From NCBI GenBank assembly GCA_011523115.1, contig WTHO01000090.1, positions 1 through 12,026 on the forward strand: DNA of 12,026 nt. The letters run 5' to 3'. Positions 1 to 6,908 of the stretch are shown here, one piece after another. The notes below the pieces were generated by a model. That model was given only the letters and a program-made list of their open reading frames with translations, made no database searches and had not been told where the DNA came from. The stretch comes from Halieaceae bacterium. GTDB taxonomy: Bacteria > Pseudomonadota > Gammaproteobacteria > Pseudomonadales > Halieaceae. The translations under genes and the position numbers were made by a program. Each line of letters starts with the position of its first letter. Position 1 is the first letter of the stretch.

Positions 1-1
1 T

Positions 2-499
2 GATGAAACCAAGGTCATCGATTCCCGATTGGTGGCCGAGGGTGCTCAGGTTCGACGGCGACGCGAGTGCCTGAGTTGCACTGAGCGTTTCACCACCTAC
101 GAGGCCGCTGAGCTGGTGCTGCCACGCATCATCAAACAAGATGGCAGCCGCGAGCCGTTCGATGAGGAGAAGCTTCGCTCGGGTCTGCTTCGTGCGCTGG
201 AGAAACGCCCGGTGTCGGTTGAAAGTATCGAAGCTGAAATCGATCAGATCAAACATCGCCTTCGCGCGACGGGTGAGCGAGAGGTGCAGTCTCTTCAGGT
301 GGGCGAAAAGGTCATGGAGTCGCTGAAGGCGCTCGACCATGTTGCCTACGTGCGCTTTGCTTCGGTCTACAGAAGTTTTCAGGATCTGGCGGAGTTTCGC
401 GACGCGATTGAATCCCTTGAGGCTGAGCCGAGCCAGGAGCCGGAGGCTGAGCCGAGCCAGGACCTGGAGGCCGAGCCGAGTCAGGAAAAAGCGCCGTGA
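2..499 (+). CDS. nrdR: Transcriptional repressor NrdR, 5'-truncated by window edge
   Basis: NrdR is a zinc-ribbon plus ATP-cone repressor that senses adenine nucleotides and controls ribonucleotide reductase operons. The frame is open from base 2 (visible start [10 protein letters not shown]), so the true start and the first zinc CxxC, about 8 residues by comparison with E. coli NrdR, lie outside the window. The GTG at 29 is internal, not the start. The second zinc pair (C-L-S-C) and the basic RRRR stretch are visible. The ATP-cone follows, with [38 protein letters not shown] and [15 protein letters not shown]. The C-terminus carries an unusual Glu/Pro/Ser/Gln repeat tail that E. coli NrdR lacks (see the repeat entry). 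It is the first visible gene of the riboflavin run, and its TGA overlaps the GTG of ribD. Identification is very secure. Confidence 0.96.
   Translation, partial: DETKVIDSRLVAEGAQVRRRRECLSCTERFTTYEAAELVLPRIIKQDGSREPFDEEKLRSGLLRALEKRPVSVESIEAEIDQIKHRLRATGEREVQSLQVGEKVMESLKALDHVAYVRFASVYRSFQDLAEFRDAIESLEAEPSQEPEAEPSQDLEAEPSQEKAP
419..490 (+). repeat. Three tandem 24-bp in-frame repeats in nrdR 3' end
   Basis: Three consecutive 24-bp units lie at 419-442, 443-466 and 467-490. Each encodes EAEPSQ plus two variable residues (EP, DL, EK). The first two units are nearly identical at DNA level, and the third differs mainly at synonymous sites and in its last codons. The units are exactly in frame and give an acidic, Pro/Ser/Gln-rich and probably disordered C-terminal tail on NrdR. 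The pattern suggests recent slippage or unit duplication. Confidence 0.9.
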
Positions 500-1623
500 C
501 CCATGACGACGATCGTGCGTGGATGGAACGCGCGATCACGCTGGGACGCACGGCCCGATATTGGTCGGCGCCGAACCCGGCAGTGGGCTGTGTCCTGTTG
601 CGAGACGGCGTCGTCCTCGGCGAGGGGTTCACCCAGCCTGCGGGCAGCGCCCATGCCGAAATCATGGCGCTTCAGTCAGCGCGGGACGCGCACGGCCCTG
701 AGGGCGTAGCCGGCGCGACCGCCTTCGTGACGCTTGAGCCATGCAGCCACGAAGGACGGACAGGCCCCTGCGTGGAGGCGCTGATTGAGGCGCGTATCGA
801 GCGGGCGGTGGTCGCCATCGAGGACCCCAACCCAGTCGTTTCTGGCCAGGGCCTCAGCGCCCTGCGCGATGCCGGTATTGCGGTGGAGCTGGGTAGCTGT
901 GCAGAGCAGGTTGAGCAGGATCTGGCGGGGTTCCTGCTGCGCATGCGTCGCGGTTACGGCCGCGTCACTCTCAAGCTGGCGACTTCTCTCGATGGTCGCA
1001 CTGCCATGGCCTCGGGAGAGAGTCAGTGGATTACCGGTTCATCCGCGCGCCAGGACGTGCAGCGACTGCGTGCCGAAGCGGACGTTATTGTGACGGGCAT
1101 CGGTACTGTTCTCGCGGATGACTGTCGGCTGACGCTGCGCGCCGACGCGTTGCCGCTGTCCGAGGCCGATAAGGCTCGGGCGCTGGCCCATGCACCCGCA
1201 CGGATGGTGTTGGACAGTCGTGCACGAACGCCACTGACCGCCCGGATTCTCGAGGGTGGATCGACGACCATTGTCACGACGGTCACGACGCAGCCGGGCG
1301 ATTTGGGAGCAGAGACAGAGGTCTGCCAGCTACCTGCGGATGCTGAAGGCCGGGTTGCACTGACAGAATGGGTGGATTTGCTCCGCGAGCGCGCACACAA
1401 CGAGATTTTGGTTGAGGCGGGCCCGACGCTGGCCGGCGCGATGCTGAAAGAGGGATGGGTGGATCGACTGGTGGTATATCAGGCGCCCAAGCTGTTGGGT
1501 GATGCGGCCAGGCCGATGGCAATCATGACAGCCGATGCCCTCGCTGAAGCGATCGAGCTCAACATTGTAGAAGTGACCCGTCTGGACACGGATCTGCGTA
1601 TCATTGCGACCCCGCGTGTGTGA
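496..1623 (+). CDS. ribD: Bifunctional riboflavin deaminase/reductase RibD
   Basis: RibD carries out the second and third steps of riboflavin synthesis in the cytosol: deamination of the GTP-derived pyrimidine and NADPH-dependent reduction of its ribosyl side chain. The protein is 375 aa, normal for the fusion. The N-terminal deaminase domain (about 1-145) has the zinc motif HAE at 53-55 and [11 protein letters not shown] with Cys83 and Cys92; the usual Pro before PC is Gly here. The C-terminal reductase domain has [20 protein letters not shown] (160-179) and [10 protein letters not shown]. The GTG start at 496 overlaps the nrdR TGA (GTGA), with an AGGAAA Shine-Dalgarno at about 483-488, which supports coupled translation. 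All visible catalytic features are present. Confidence 0.96.
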   Translation: MTHDDDRAWMERAITLGRTARYWSAPNPAVGCVLLRDGVVLGEGFTQPAGSAHAEIMALQSARDAHGPEGVAGATAFVTLEPCSHEGRTGPCVEALIEARIERAVVAIEDPNPVVSGQGLSALRDAGIAVELGSCAEQVEQDLAGFLLRMRRGYGRVTLKLATSLDGRTAMASGESQWITGSSARQDVQRLRAEADVIVTGIGTVLADDCRLTLRADALPLSEADKARALAHAPARMVLDSRARTPLTARILEGGSTTIVTTVTTQPGDLGAETEVCQLPADAEGRVALTEWVDLLRERAHNEILVEAGPTLAGAMLKEGWVDRLVVYQAPKLLGDAARPMAIMTADALAEAIELNIVEVTRLDTDLRIIATPRV

Positions 1624-1672
1624 TTGCCCATAGAGGCTGCGCGGATCGCATCATTTAGAGTCAGGAGTCACG

Positions 1673-2284
1673 GTGTTTACAGGACTTATTCAGGCGGTCG
1701 GCCGCATTGCCGAGATTGAATCGGGCAAGCAGGATATTCGGCTTCGCATTGACACGGGAAAGCTACCGCTTGAAGGGGTCTCTCTTGGAGACAGTATTGC
1801 GACGAGCGGCGTCTGTCTCACGGTCACTGATTTACCCGGGGATGGCTTCTGGGCGGATGTCTCCCCCGAGACGCTGTCCTTAACGACCCTGGGCGGCAAA
1901 GGAGTCGGGGATCCCGTCAATCTCGAGACGTCCCTTACGCTGAGTACACCACTCGGGGGGCATCTTGTTAGTGGGCACGTAGATGGTGTGGGCCATGTTG
2001 AGCAGATCATCGAGGATGATCGGTTCTGGCGAGTCCGGATTACGTCGCCGGCAAATCTGGCTCGTTACATTGCGATGAAAGGCAGTATCTGTGTCGATGG
2101 CACCAGTCTCACAGTGAATCAGGTGGCGGGTAATGCCTTTGATCTCACCATTATTCCGCAGACCTGGGAGGAGACTGTCTTCAGCGAGTACCGGGTGGGT
2201 AGCCCCGTGAATCTCGAGGTGGATGTCATTGCGCGTTATCTGGAGCGGATGATGCAGGTCGATGCCGACAATGCCGAGTCGTAG
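1673..2284 (+). CDS. ribE: Riboflavin synthase alpha chain
   Basis: This enzyme dismutates two 6,7-dimethyl-8-ribityllumazine molecules to riboflavin and the pyrimidine precursor, the last step of the pathway. The protein is 203 aa with two lumazine-binding domains. The N-terminal repeat begins MFTGLIQAVG, with GVCLTV at about 47-52; the second contains GTSLTV at about 143-148. The linking motif GGHLVSGHVDGVG (95-107) is typical of the family. The start is GTG at 1673, chosen because MFTGL is the invariant family N-terminus and AGGAG lies at 1663-1667. The 49-base gap after ribD shows no recognisable FMN riboswitch. The symbol ribE follows Pseudomonas-type usage; E. coli calls it ribC. Confidence 0.96.
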   Translation: MFTGLIQAVGRIAEIESGKQDIRLRIDTGKLPLEGVSLGDSIATSGVCLTVTDLPGDGFWADVSPETLSLTTLGGKGVGDPVNLETSLTLSTPLGGHLVSGHVDGVGHVEQIIEDDRFWRVRITSPANLARYIAMKGSICVDGTSLTVNQVAGNAFDLTIIPQTWEETVFSEYRVGSPVNLEVDVIARYLERMMQVDADNAES

Positions 2285-2288
2285 CGAG

Positions 2289-3410
2289 ATGGCAGATTTC
2301 GCCGACATAGACAAATTGCTCAGCGAGCTGCGGCACGGGCAAAGCTGCCTCCTGTTGAACGACAACAGCGCGGGGGGCGTGACGGGTTTTGTGATGACGG
2401 CGGCAGAGCATTGTCAGGCAGACCATATTGCTTTTATGGCGCGTCAAGCACGTGGCTTGGTGTGTCTGGCTCTGACACCCCAGCGTTGCGAGGAGCTTGA
2501 GCTGCCTCTGATGGTGGAGGGCGATGACTCGCTGTCGCCCTTCACGCTGTCTATTGAGGCAGCTACGGGCATTGATACCGGTATATCGGCAGCGGATCGG
2601 GCGAGAACGGTTCAGGTGGCGGTCGATGCACTCAGTCAGCCATCCGATCTGGTTCAGCCTGGACACATCTTCCCGATTGCGGCAGCGGCTGGGGGTGTAT
2701 TGACTCGCACGGCGCCTGCCGAGGCGGCCGTTGACCTGACAACGCTTGCCGGCCTGACGCCGGCTGCCGTGTTTACAGAAGTATTGGATGGAGAGGGTGC
2801 TGTTGCCAGCGGCGACTATCTGGCCGAGTTCGCCGAGCGGCATGATGTGGTGGTTGGCCGGGTGTCAGATCTGGTGACTTATCGATTGGCGAATCAGAAA
2901 ACAGTGAGCACCGTTCGAAGTGGGGTGCTTCAAAGTCGCTACGGTCAATTTAAGGTGGCGGCTTATCAGGACACCATCCATCAGCGGGTCCACCTGGCCC
3001 TGACCGTTGGCGATATTCGCGCGGATCACCCTACGCTGGTGCGGGTCCACGTGACGGCGGTGTTTCGCGACCTAATAGGGACGACAATTGAGGGCCATGC
3101 GTCCTGGTCGTTTGATGCCAGCCTTCGCGCCATCGCTGAGGCTGATGCCGGAGTGCTGGTGTTACTCAGCAAACCCGAGACGGCCGAGGATTTGATTTCA
3201 GGTATCGATAGGCTGTTGGGGGCGCCGGAGGCTGAGCTCTCCGGCAGTGCGGATGCCTACAATCAGATCGGGATGGGCGCGCAGATATTGCGTGATCTGG
3301 GCGTGGGTCAAATCAAGTTGATGGGCGCGCCCCTCAAGTACAATGCGCTCGCGGGCTTCGGACTCGAGGTTGTCGAGTTCGTCGCGCCACCCGAATCGGA
3401 AGGCCTTTGA
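2289..3410 (+). CDS. Degenerate RibB-RibA fusion (DHBP synthase-like plus GTP cyclohydrolase II-like)
   Basis: This 373-aa protein occupies the ribBA slot between ribE and ribH. The N-terminal half (1-200) aligns clearly with 3,4-dihydroxy-2-butanone-4-phosphate synthase through QARGLVC, ISAADRARTV, QPGHIFPI and AAGGVLTR. However, the catalytic acidic loop (consensus DDEDRENEGD) reads NDNSAGGVTG at residues 24-33, and the metal-binding GHTEA reads APAEA at 142-146. The loop around residues 76-84 is about two residues short. The C-terminal half is a GTP-cyclohydrolase-II-like fold (VHLALTVGDI, LVRVH, GAQILRDLGV) in which the three zinc cysteines are Ala257, Glu268 and His270. The frame is intact and base composition matches its neighbours, so it is not an obvious pseudogene. 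The ATG at 2289 is preferred over the upstream in-frame ATG at 2262, because homologues begin at this point and 2262 would overlap ribE. The fold is secure, but neither canonical activity seems likely. Confidence 0.9.
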   Translation: MADFADIDKLLSELRHGQSCLLLNDNSAGGVTGFVMTAAEHCQADHIAFMARQARGLVCLALTPQRCEELELPLMVEGDDSLSPFTLSIEAATGIDTGISAADRARTVQVAVDALSQPSDLVQPGHIFPIAAAAGGVLTRTAPAEAAVDLTTLAGLTPAAVFTEVLDGEGAVASGDYLAEFAERHDVVVGRVSDLVTYRLANQKTVSTVRSGVLQSRYGQFKVAAYQDTIHQRVHLALTVGDIRADHPTLVRVHVTAVFRDLIGTTIEGHASWSFDASLRAIAEADAGVLVLLSKPETAEDLISGIDRLLGAPEAELSGSADAYNQIGMGAQILRDLGVGQIKLMGAPLKYNALAGFGLEVVEFVAPPESEGL

Positions 3411-3423
3411 GGAATGATGCGGT

Positions 3424-3906
3424 ATGTCAGGTAAAGGGATCGATAACTCCGCTGAGCAGCTGTCAGGTAACGATGGCGGCTATGTCATTGTGGTGACGCG
3501 CTGGAACACGGCAATCGTAGACGGCTTGCTCGGTGGCGCGATGCAAGCACTGCGCAGTGTGGGGATTACCGATAACCAGATCCGGGTCGTCACTGTGCCC
3601 GGTGCCTTTGAGATTCCTCTGGCCTGCAAAGCTGCTGCAGCGCGCGGTGATTGTGATGCGGTCATTGCATTGGGCGCTGTCATCCGGGGCGGGACACCTC
3701 ATTTCGAATATGTGGCGGGGGAGTGCACGCGCGGCATTGGCGAGGTGGCCCTCAATTCGGGCAAGCCGGTGGCCTTTGGTGTGCTGACAGTTGACACCTT
3801 GGCCCAAGCTGAGGAACGGTCAGCAGAGAATGACGAAAACAAGGGCGCTGAGGCTGCCTTGAGTGCGGTAGAAATGGTCAATCTGATCAGGGCGCTGCGT
3901 AGCTGA
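3424..3906 (+). CDS. ribH: 6,7-dimethyl-8-ribityllumazine synthase
   Basis: Lumazine synthase condenses the pyrimidine from the RibA/RibD branch with 3,4-dihydroxybutanone phosphate from RibB. It usually forms pentamers or 60-mer capsids. The protein is 160 aa. Visible motifs are TRWN (the substrate-stacking aromatic is Trp27 where E. coli and Pseudomonas have Phe), [10 protein letters not shown], and [17 protein letters not shown] with catalytic His93. The C-terminal loop, usually AGTKAGNKG, reads SAENDENKG at 133-141 but keeps Arg132 and Lys140. The start is ATG at 3424, with GAGGA just upstream at the end of the preceding gene, 13 bases away. Its TGA overlaps the nusB ATG (ATGGC within TGATGGC). 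Confidence 0.95.
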   Translation: MSGKGIDNSAEQLSGNDGGYVIVVTRWNTAIVDGLLGGAMQALRSVGITDNQIRVVTVPGAFEIPLACKAAAARGDCDAVIALGAVIRGGTPHFEYVAGECTRGIGEVALNSGKPVAFGVLTVDTLAQAEERSAENDENKGAEAALSAVEMVNLIRALRS

Positions 3907-4352
3907 TGGCGGAACACAATGCTCTCGCCGCTCAGCGACGCAAGGCCCGGCATTATGGGCTGCAGGCGCTTTATCAATGGACTCTATCTGGTGCCAGTCC
4001 CTCTGACATAGAGGCTGAATTTCGCGTGGATAATGACTTCAGGCACACCGATGGGGAGTACTTTAGCGCCGTACTGAGAGGGGTGGTCCATGATGTAGAG
4101 GGTCTCGAATTACTGTTCGAGCCCGCTCTCGATCGGAAGCTCGACGAGCTCGACCCGATTGAGCGCAATCTGCTCCGTCTCGGCACCTTCGAACTCCGGG
4201 ATCGAATTGACGTGCCCTACAAGGTTGTGATCAGCGAAGCCGTCGCCCTCGCTAAAAAATTTGGTGCAACGGATTCGCATCGTTATATCAACGGCGTGCT
4301 CGACAAGGTTGCGCGGGAGTTACGCCAAGTCGAGCTCGCGCAACGCGGCTGA
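3906..4352 (+). CDS. nusB: Transcription antitermination factor NusB
   Basis: NusB pairs with S10 (NusE) on boxA RNA to support processive antitermination of rRNA transcription. The protein is 148 aa, close to the family norm. Characteristic stretches are RRKARHYGLQALYQWTLSG at the N-terminus, LDPIERNLLRLGTFELRDR in the middle, and VPYKVVISEAVALAKKFG followed by HRYINGVLDKVAREL near the C-terminus. The start overlaps the ribH stop and its own stop overlaps the thiL start, both as TGATG, so translation along ribH-nusB-thiL is probably coupled. Placement after ribH is standard for Proteobacteria. Confidence 0.96.
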   Translation: MAEHNALAAQRRKARHYGLQALYQWTLSGASPSDIEAEFRVDNDFRHTDGEYFSAVLRGVVHDVEGLELLFEPALDRKLDELDPIERNLLRLGTFELRDRIDVPYKVVISEAVALAKKFGATDSHRYINGVLDKVARELRQVELAQRG

Positions 4353-5278
4353 TGGCAGTCGGAGAATTTGGGTTAATAGACCGATTTTTCTCGGGTATGG
4401 ACGCCGGGGCCGCCGTCAGGCTGGGTGTGGGTGATGATGCCGCCGTGCTCAGCGTGCCAGAGGGCCACGTTCTTCACACTTCTGTCGACACAGCTGTCGA
4501 AGGTGTCCATTTTCTGCCCGGCATGCCCCCCGCAGATATCGCCTTCCGAAGTGTGATGGCCGCGGCAAGCGACTTGGCGGCGATGGGTGCAGCACCCGCA
4601 GGGATGCTATTGGCGCTGACAATCCCTTCTGTCGATCAAGGCTGGTTGACCGCCTTTGTTGATGGGCTGAGAGACGCCAGCGAGCAGACCGGTTTACCTC
4701 TCGTGGGCGGGGATACTACGCGGGGACCCTTGTCGGTGACGGTGACCGTCATGGGTTCGACCCCAACAGCCGCATACCTGAAACGTAGCGGGGCTCGAGA
4801 GGGAGACCGCGTCTGTGTAAGCGGCACCCTCGGCGATGCGGCCGCTGGTCTGGCGGCGCTGCGCGGGGATCTATCGATCAGCGACGCTATGGTTTCCAAT
4901 GGCCTAGTGGGGCGATTCGCGCGACCCATTGCGAGGCTGGCGCTGGGAGAGTCGTTGCGCGCGGTGGCATCGGCGGCGATTGATGTCTCTGACGGGTTAT
5001 TGGCAGATGCAGCGCACATCGCCGATGCCAGTGAGGTCGCGATCGATATCGATTGTCACCGACTGCCGCTGTCGGATGCGTTGCGTGCCCTGCCCGATCA
5101 GGACCAGATTCTTCGATGGGCCCTTTCCGGGGGAGACGATTATGAGTTGCTGTTCACGCTGCCGCCCGATGCAATCCTGCCCGCTGGCTGCACGGAAATT
5201 GGTCGTGTGGTCGTTGGCAGCGGGGTAAGCTGTGCCGTGACGCCGCAGCAATCGGGATACGACCATTTCAAAGACTGA
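4352..5278 (+). CDS. thiL: Thiamine-monophosphate kinase
   Basis: ThiL phosphorylates thiamine monophosphate to thiamine diphosphate with ATP. This is the cofactor used by Dxs, encoded on the other strand nearby. The protein is 308 aa, of the AIR-synthase-related (PurM-like) fold. The N-terminus GEFGLIDRFF is followed by GVGDDAAVL and SVDTAVEGVHF (metal and nucleotide binding). SDLAAMGA, VGGDTTRGPLSVTVTVMG, AIDVSDGLLADAAHI and GGDDYELLFTLP come next, and the C-terminus has the usual GYDHF. The helix before SDLAAMG reads RSVMAAA, where the E. coli and Pseudomonas enzymes have KA.AVNL; the aspartate is kept. ATG at 4352 overlaps the nusB stop. Confidence 0.95.
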   Translation: MAVGEFGLIDRFFSGMDAGAAVRLGVGDDAAVLSVPEGHVLHTSVDTAVEGVHFLPGMPPADIAFRSVMAAASDLAAMGAAPAGMLLALTIPSVDQGWLTAFVDGLRDASEQTGLPLVGGDTTRGPLSVTVTVMGSTPTAAYLKRSGAREGDRVCVSGTLGDAAAGLAALRGDLSISDAMVSNGLVGRFARPIARLALGESLRAVASAAIDVSDGLLADAAHIADASEVAIDIDCHRLPLSDALRALPDQDQILRWALSGGDDYELLFTLPPDAILPAGCTEIGRVVVGSGVSCAVTPQQSGYDHFKD

Positions 5279-5321
5279 CGCGCCAGACGCCGCTCGTGCG
5301 CAAATTGACGGGCTGGCAACA

Positions 5322-5786
5322 TTGATCGCCAGTGGGCTGGGCTCCGGGCTGTCGCCTTTTGCTCCCGGTACTGTTGGTAGTCTCTTTACCGCACTCTGCC
5401 TGTTGCCAAGCTTGGGCGTTGCCGCAACGATTCATTGGTGGGCATGGAGTGGCGCCGTTTGTGTGGCGATCTGGTCTGCTGAAGAGGCGGGGCGGCGCTG
5501 GGGCGTGGCGGATCATCCCGCGATCGTGATCGACGAAGTCGTTGGCCTGTGGTTAGCCGTGTTAATTCCTCTGACACTGATCCCGTTACCCATCGAACAT
5601 GGGGGGTGGCTGTTGTTAGGGGCGTTCGCCCTGTTCCGTGTTTTTGATATTGCCAAGCCCTGGCCTGTTAGCCTTCTAGAGCGCTCACTACCCGGCGGAT
5701 GGGGCGTGGTGGCTGACGATCTGATGGCGGGGGTCATGGCCGGGCTCTGCCTGACCCTGTCAGTTATTGTGCTCGCTGCGATCTGA
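5322..5786 (+). CDS. pgpA: Phosphatidylglycerophosphatase A (start uncertain)
   Basis: PgpA is an inner-membrane phosphatase that converts phosphatidylglycerol phosphate to phosphatidylglycerol. Motifs seen are GLGSGLSPFAPGTVGSL, IDEVVGLW, FRVFDIAKPWP and GWGVVADDLMAG, with several hydrophobic membrane segments. From TTG at 5322, the first canonical start codon in frame, the protein is 154 aa, short at the N-terminus compared with the E. coli protein. The frame is open back to a stop at 5238-5240, with no ATG or GTG between, and the upstream codons (IDGLATLIAS) continue the family similarity. A non-canonical start upstream is therefore plausible: ATT at 5265 with GGGA 7 bases before it would begin MSKTDAPDAARAQ. 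It is the last gene of the + strand run, ending 15 bases from the converging ispA stop. Confidence 0.9.
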   Translation: MIASGLGSGLSPFAPGTVGSLFTALCLLPSLGVAATIHWWAWSGAVCVAIWSAEEAGRRWGVADHPAIVIDEVVGLWLAVLIPLTLIPLPIEHGGWLLLGAFALFRVFDIAKPWPVSLLERSLPGGWGVVADDLMAGVMAGLCLTLSVIVLAAI

Positions 5787-5801
5787 GCTGATGCCACCCG
5801 G

Positions 5802-6632
5802 TCAAGTGTTCCGGTGCACCATTTGCCGAGCCAGACCGCGCAGGGGATCGGCTTCGCTACCGAATATCGACAGGGCTTCAAGCGCTTCATTGAGGAGCCG
5901 GTCCGCTTCTTCTTTTGCGCCCGTCAGACCCAGCGTGCTGACATAGGTCGATTTCTCTGCCCGGGCGTCTTTACCTGCAGTCTTACCGAGCGAGGCGCTG
6001 TCTCCCGTGACGTCCAGAACATCGTCGGTCACCTGAAACGCCAGTCCAATGGCTTTGGCGAAGACGACAAGAGCGGCTCGTTGCACAGTCGATGCATTGG
6101 CGCAAATCGCGCCGGCTTCTGCGGCCGCTGCGATCAGCGCACCCGTCTTCAGATGATGAATTTCTCGCAAAGCATCGACTGAGACAGATTGGTGTTCCGC
6201 GGCGAGGTCCAGCGCCTGCCCTCCGACCATGCCGTGAAATCCCACCGCAGCGCTGAGGACTTGAATGATGTCGAGTCGCTGCTCGGCACTCAATTCTTCA
6301 ATCTCAGCAAGTCGCTGAAAAGCGGCTGCCTGTAATCCGTCCCCGGCAAGTATGGCGGTCGCTTCGTCGAATGCACGGTGCAGTGTGGGTTGGCCGCGCC
6401 TGAGATCATCGTCATCCATGGCGGGCAGATCATCATGCACCAGCGAGTAGGTATGCAGCAGTTCAATGGCTTCCCCGGCAGCATCAGCGGAGGCGAGCGG
6501 CTTGCCGGCAATTAACTCTGCGCAGAGGGCGGTGAGGCGGCTTCGAAGTTGCTTCCCGGGGCGTTCAGCAAGGTAAGCGAGCGCTTCGCCAAGCCGCGGG
6601 TCGGGACAGTCTAGCCAGGCAAACGGTTCCAT
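5802..6632 (-). CDS. ispA: Short-chain polyprenyl (farnesyl) diphosphate synthase
   Basis: IspA condenses dimethylallyl/geranyl diphosphate with isopentenyl diphosphate to farnesyl diphosphate, the precursor of quinones and undecaprenyl carrier. The protein is 276 aa. The first aspartate-rich motif is HDDLPAMDDDDLRRG (about 66-80), followed by AILAGD and GGQALDL. HHLKTGALI comes next, and the second aspartate motif is QVTDDVLD (200-207), followed by LGKTAGKDARAEKSTY. The N-terminus is about 19 residues shorter than E. coli IspA, and the isopentenyl-binding GGKRLRP motif reads PGKQLRS at about 25-31, keeping Lys27 and Arg30. The ATG lies 5 bases after the xseB stop. Reading further upstream in frame gives Gly/Arg-rich sequence unlike IspA, so the short N-terminus looks real. 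Product chain length is inferred from family membership. Confidence 0.93.
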   Translation of the reverse strand: MEPFAWLDCPDPRLGEALAYLAERPGKQLRSRLTALCAELIAGKPLASADAAGEAIELLHTYSLVHDDLPAMDDDDLRRGQPTLHRAFDEATAILAGDGLQAAAFQRLAEIEELSAEQRLDIIQVLSAAVGFHGMVGGQALDLAAEHQSVSVDALREIHHLKTGALIAAAAEAGAICANASTVQRAALVVFAKAIGLAFQVTDDVLDVTGDSASLGKTAGKDARAEKSTYVSTLGLTGAKEEADRLLNEALEALSIFGSEADPLRGLARQMVHRNT

Positions 6633-6637
6633 CGGGT

Positions 6638-6883
6638 TCAGGGCTCTGCCGCCGGACCGTCCTCCTCCAATAAGGACCCATCCGCCGCGACCTGCGCGAC
6701 ACGTTGTTCAGCCGATTCAAGGGTCTTCTGAATGCTGCCGCTAAGCTTCACCCCTTTTTCGTAGAGCACTAAAGCTGCTTCGAGCTCAATCTCGGGGTCT
6801 TCGAGTTGCTCCACCAGCTCACTCAGCGCAGTCATTTGCTCGGTGATGCTGGGCGAGTCCTTTTTCTGGGACGTTTTACTCAC
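6638..6883 (-). CDS. xseB: Exodeoxyribonuclease VII small subunit
   Basis: XseB is the small subunit of exonuclease VII, which degrades single-stranded DNA; several copies pack on each XseA. The protein is 81 aa, typical size. The family helix pair is clear: MTALSELVEQLEDPEIELEA, then LVLYEKGVKLSG and LESAEQRVAQV, ending in an acidic tail. The start is GTG at 6883 (MSKTSQKKD), with GAGAAG about 6 bases upstream. It sits 25 bases after the dxs stop and 5 bases before the ispA start, so it lies inside the isoprenoid unit. It is normally next to ispA, but here dxs comes before it rather than after ispA. Confidence 0.94.
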   Translation of the reverse strand: MSKTSQKKDSPSITEQMTALSELVEQLEDPEIELEAALVLYEKGVKLSGSIQKTLESAEQRVAQVAADGSLLEEDGPAAEP

Positions 6884-6908
6884 GCAGACTTCTCACAGGG
6901 CCCCGGGG

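Noticed and set aside
1624..1672. Possible FMN riboswitch before ribE
   Set aside because: The gap is only 49 bases and none of the conserved RFN-element stems can be recognised.
2262..2288. Upstream ATG codons (2262, 2271) as start of the RibB/RibA-like gene
   Set aside because: They would overlap ribE by up to 23 bases, and homologues begin at the position of ATG 2289.
2226..2843. Minus-strand open frame of 205 codons across ribE and the RibB-like gene
   Set aside because: Composition is Arg/His/Gln/Cys-rich, with no motif and no ribosome binding site; it shadows two real genes.
4737..4749. Palindromic GACGGTGACCGTC
   Set aside because: It falls inside thiL and encodes the conserved TVTV stretch; the symmetry follows from repeated Thr/Val codons.
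5795..5816. Imperfect inverted repeat CACC(C)GG...CCGGTG between pgpA and ispA, possible bidirectional terminator
   Set aside because: Only six pairs with a bulge and a 9-base loop, no T-run on either strand, and it overlaps the ispA stop.
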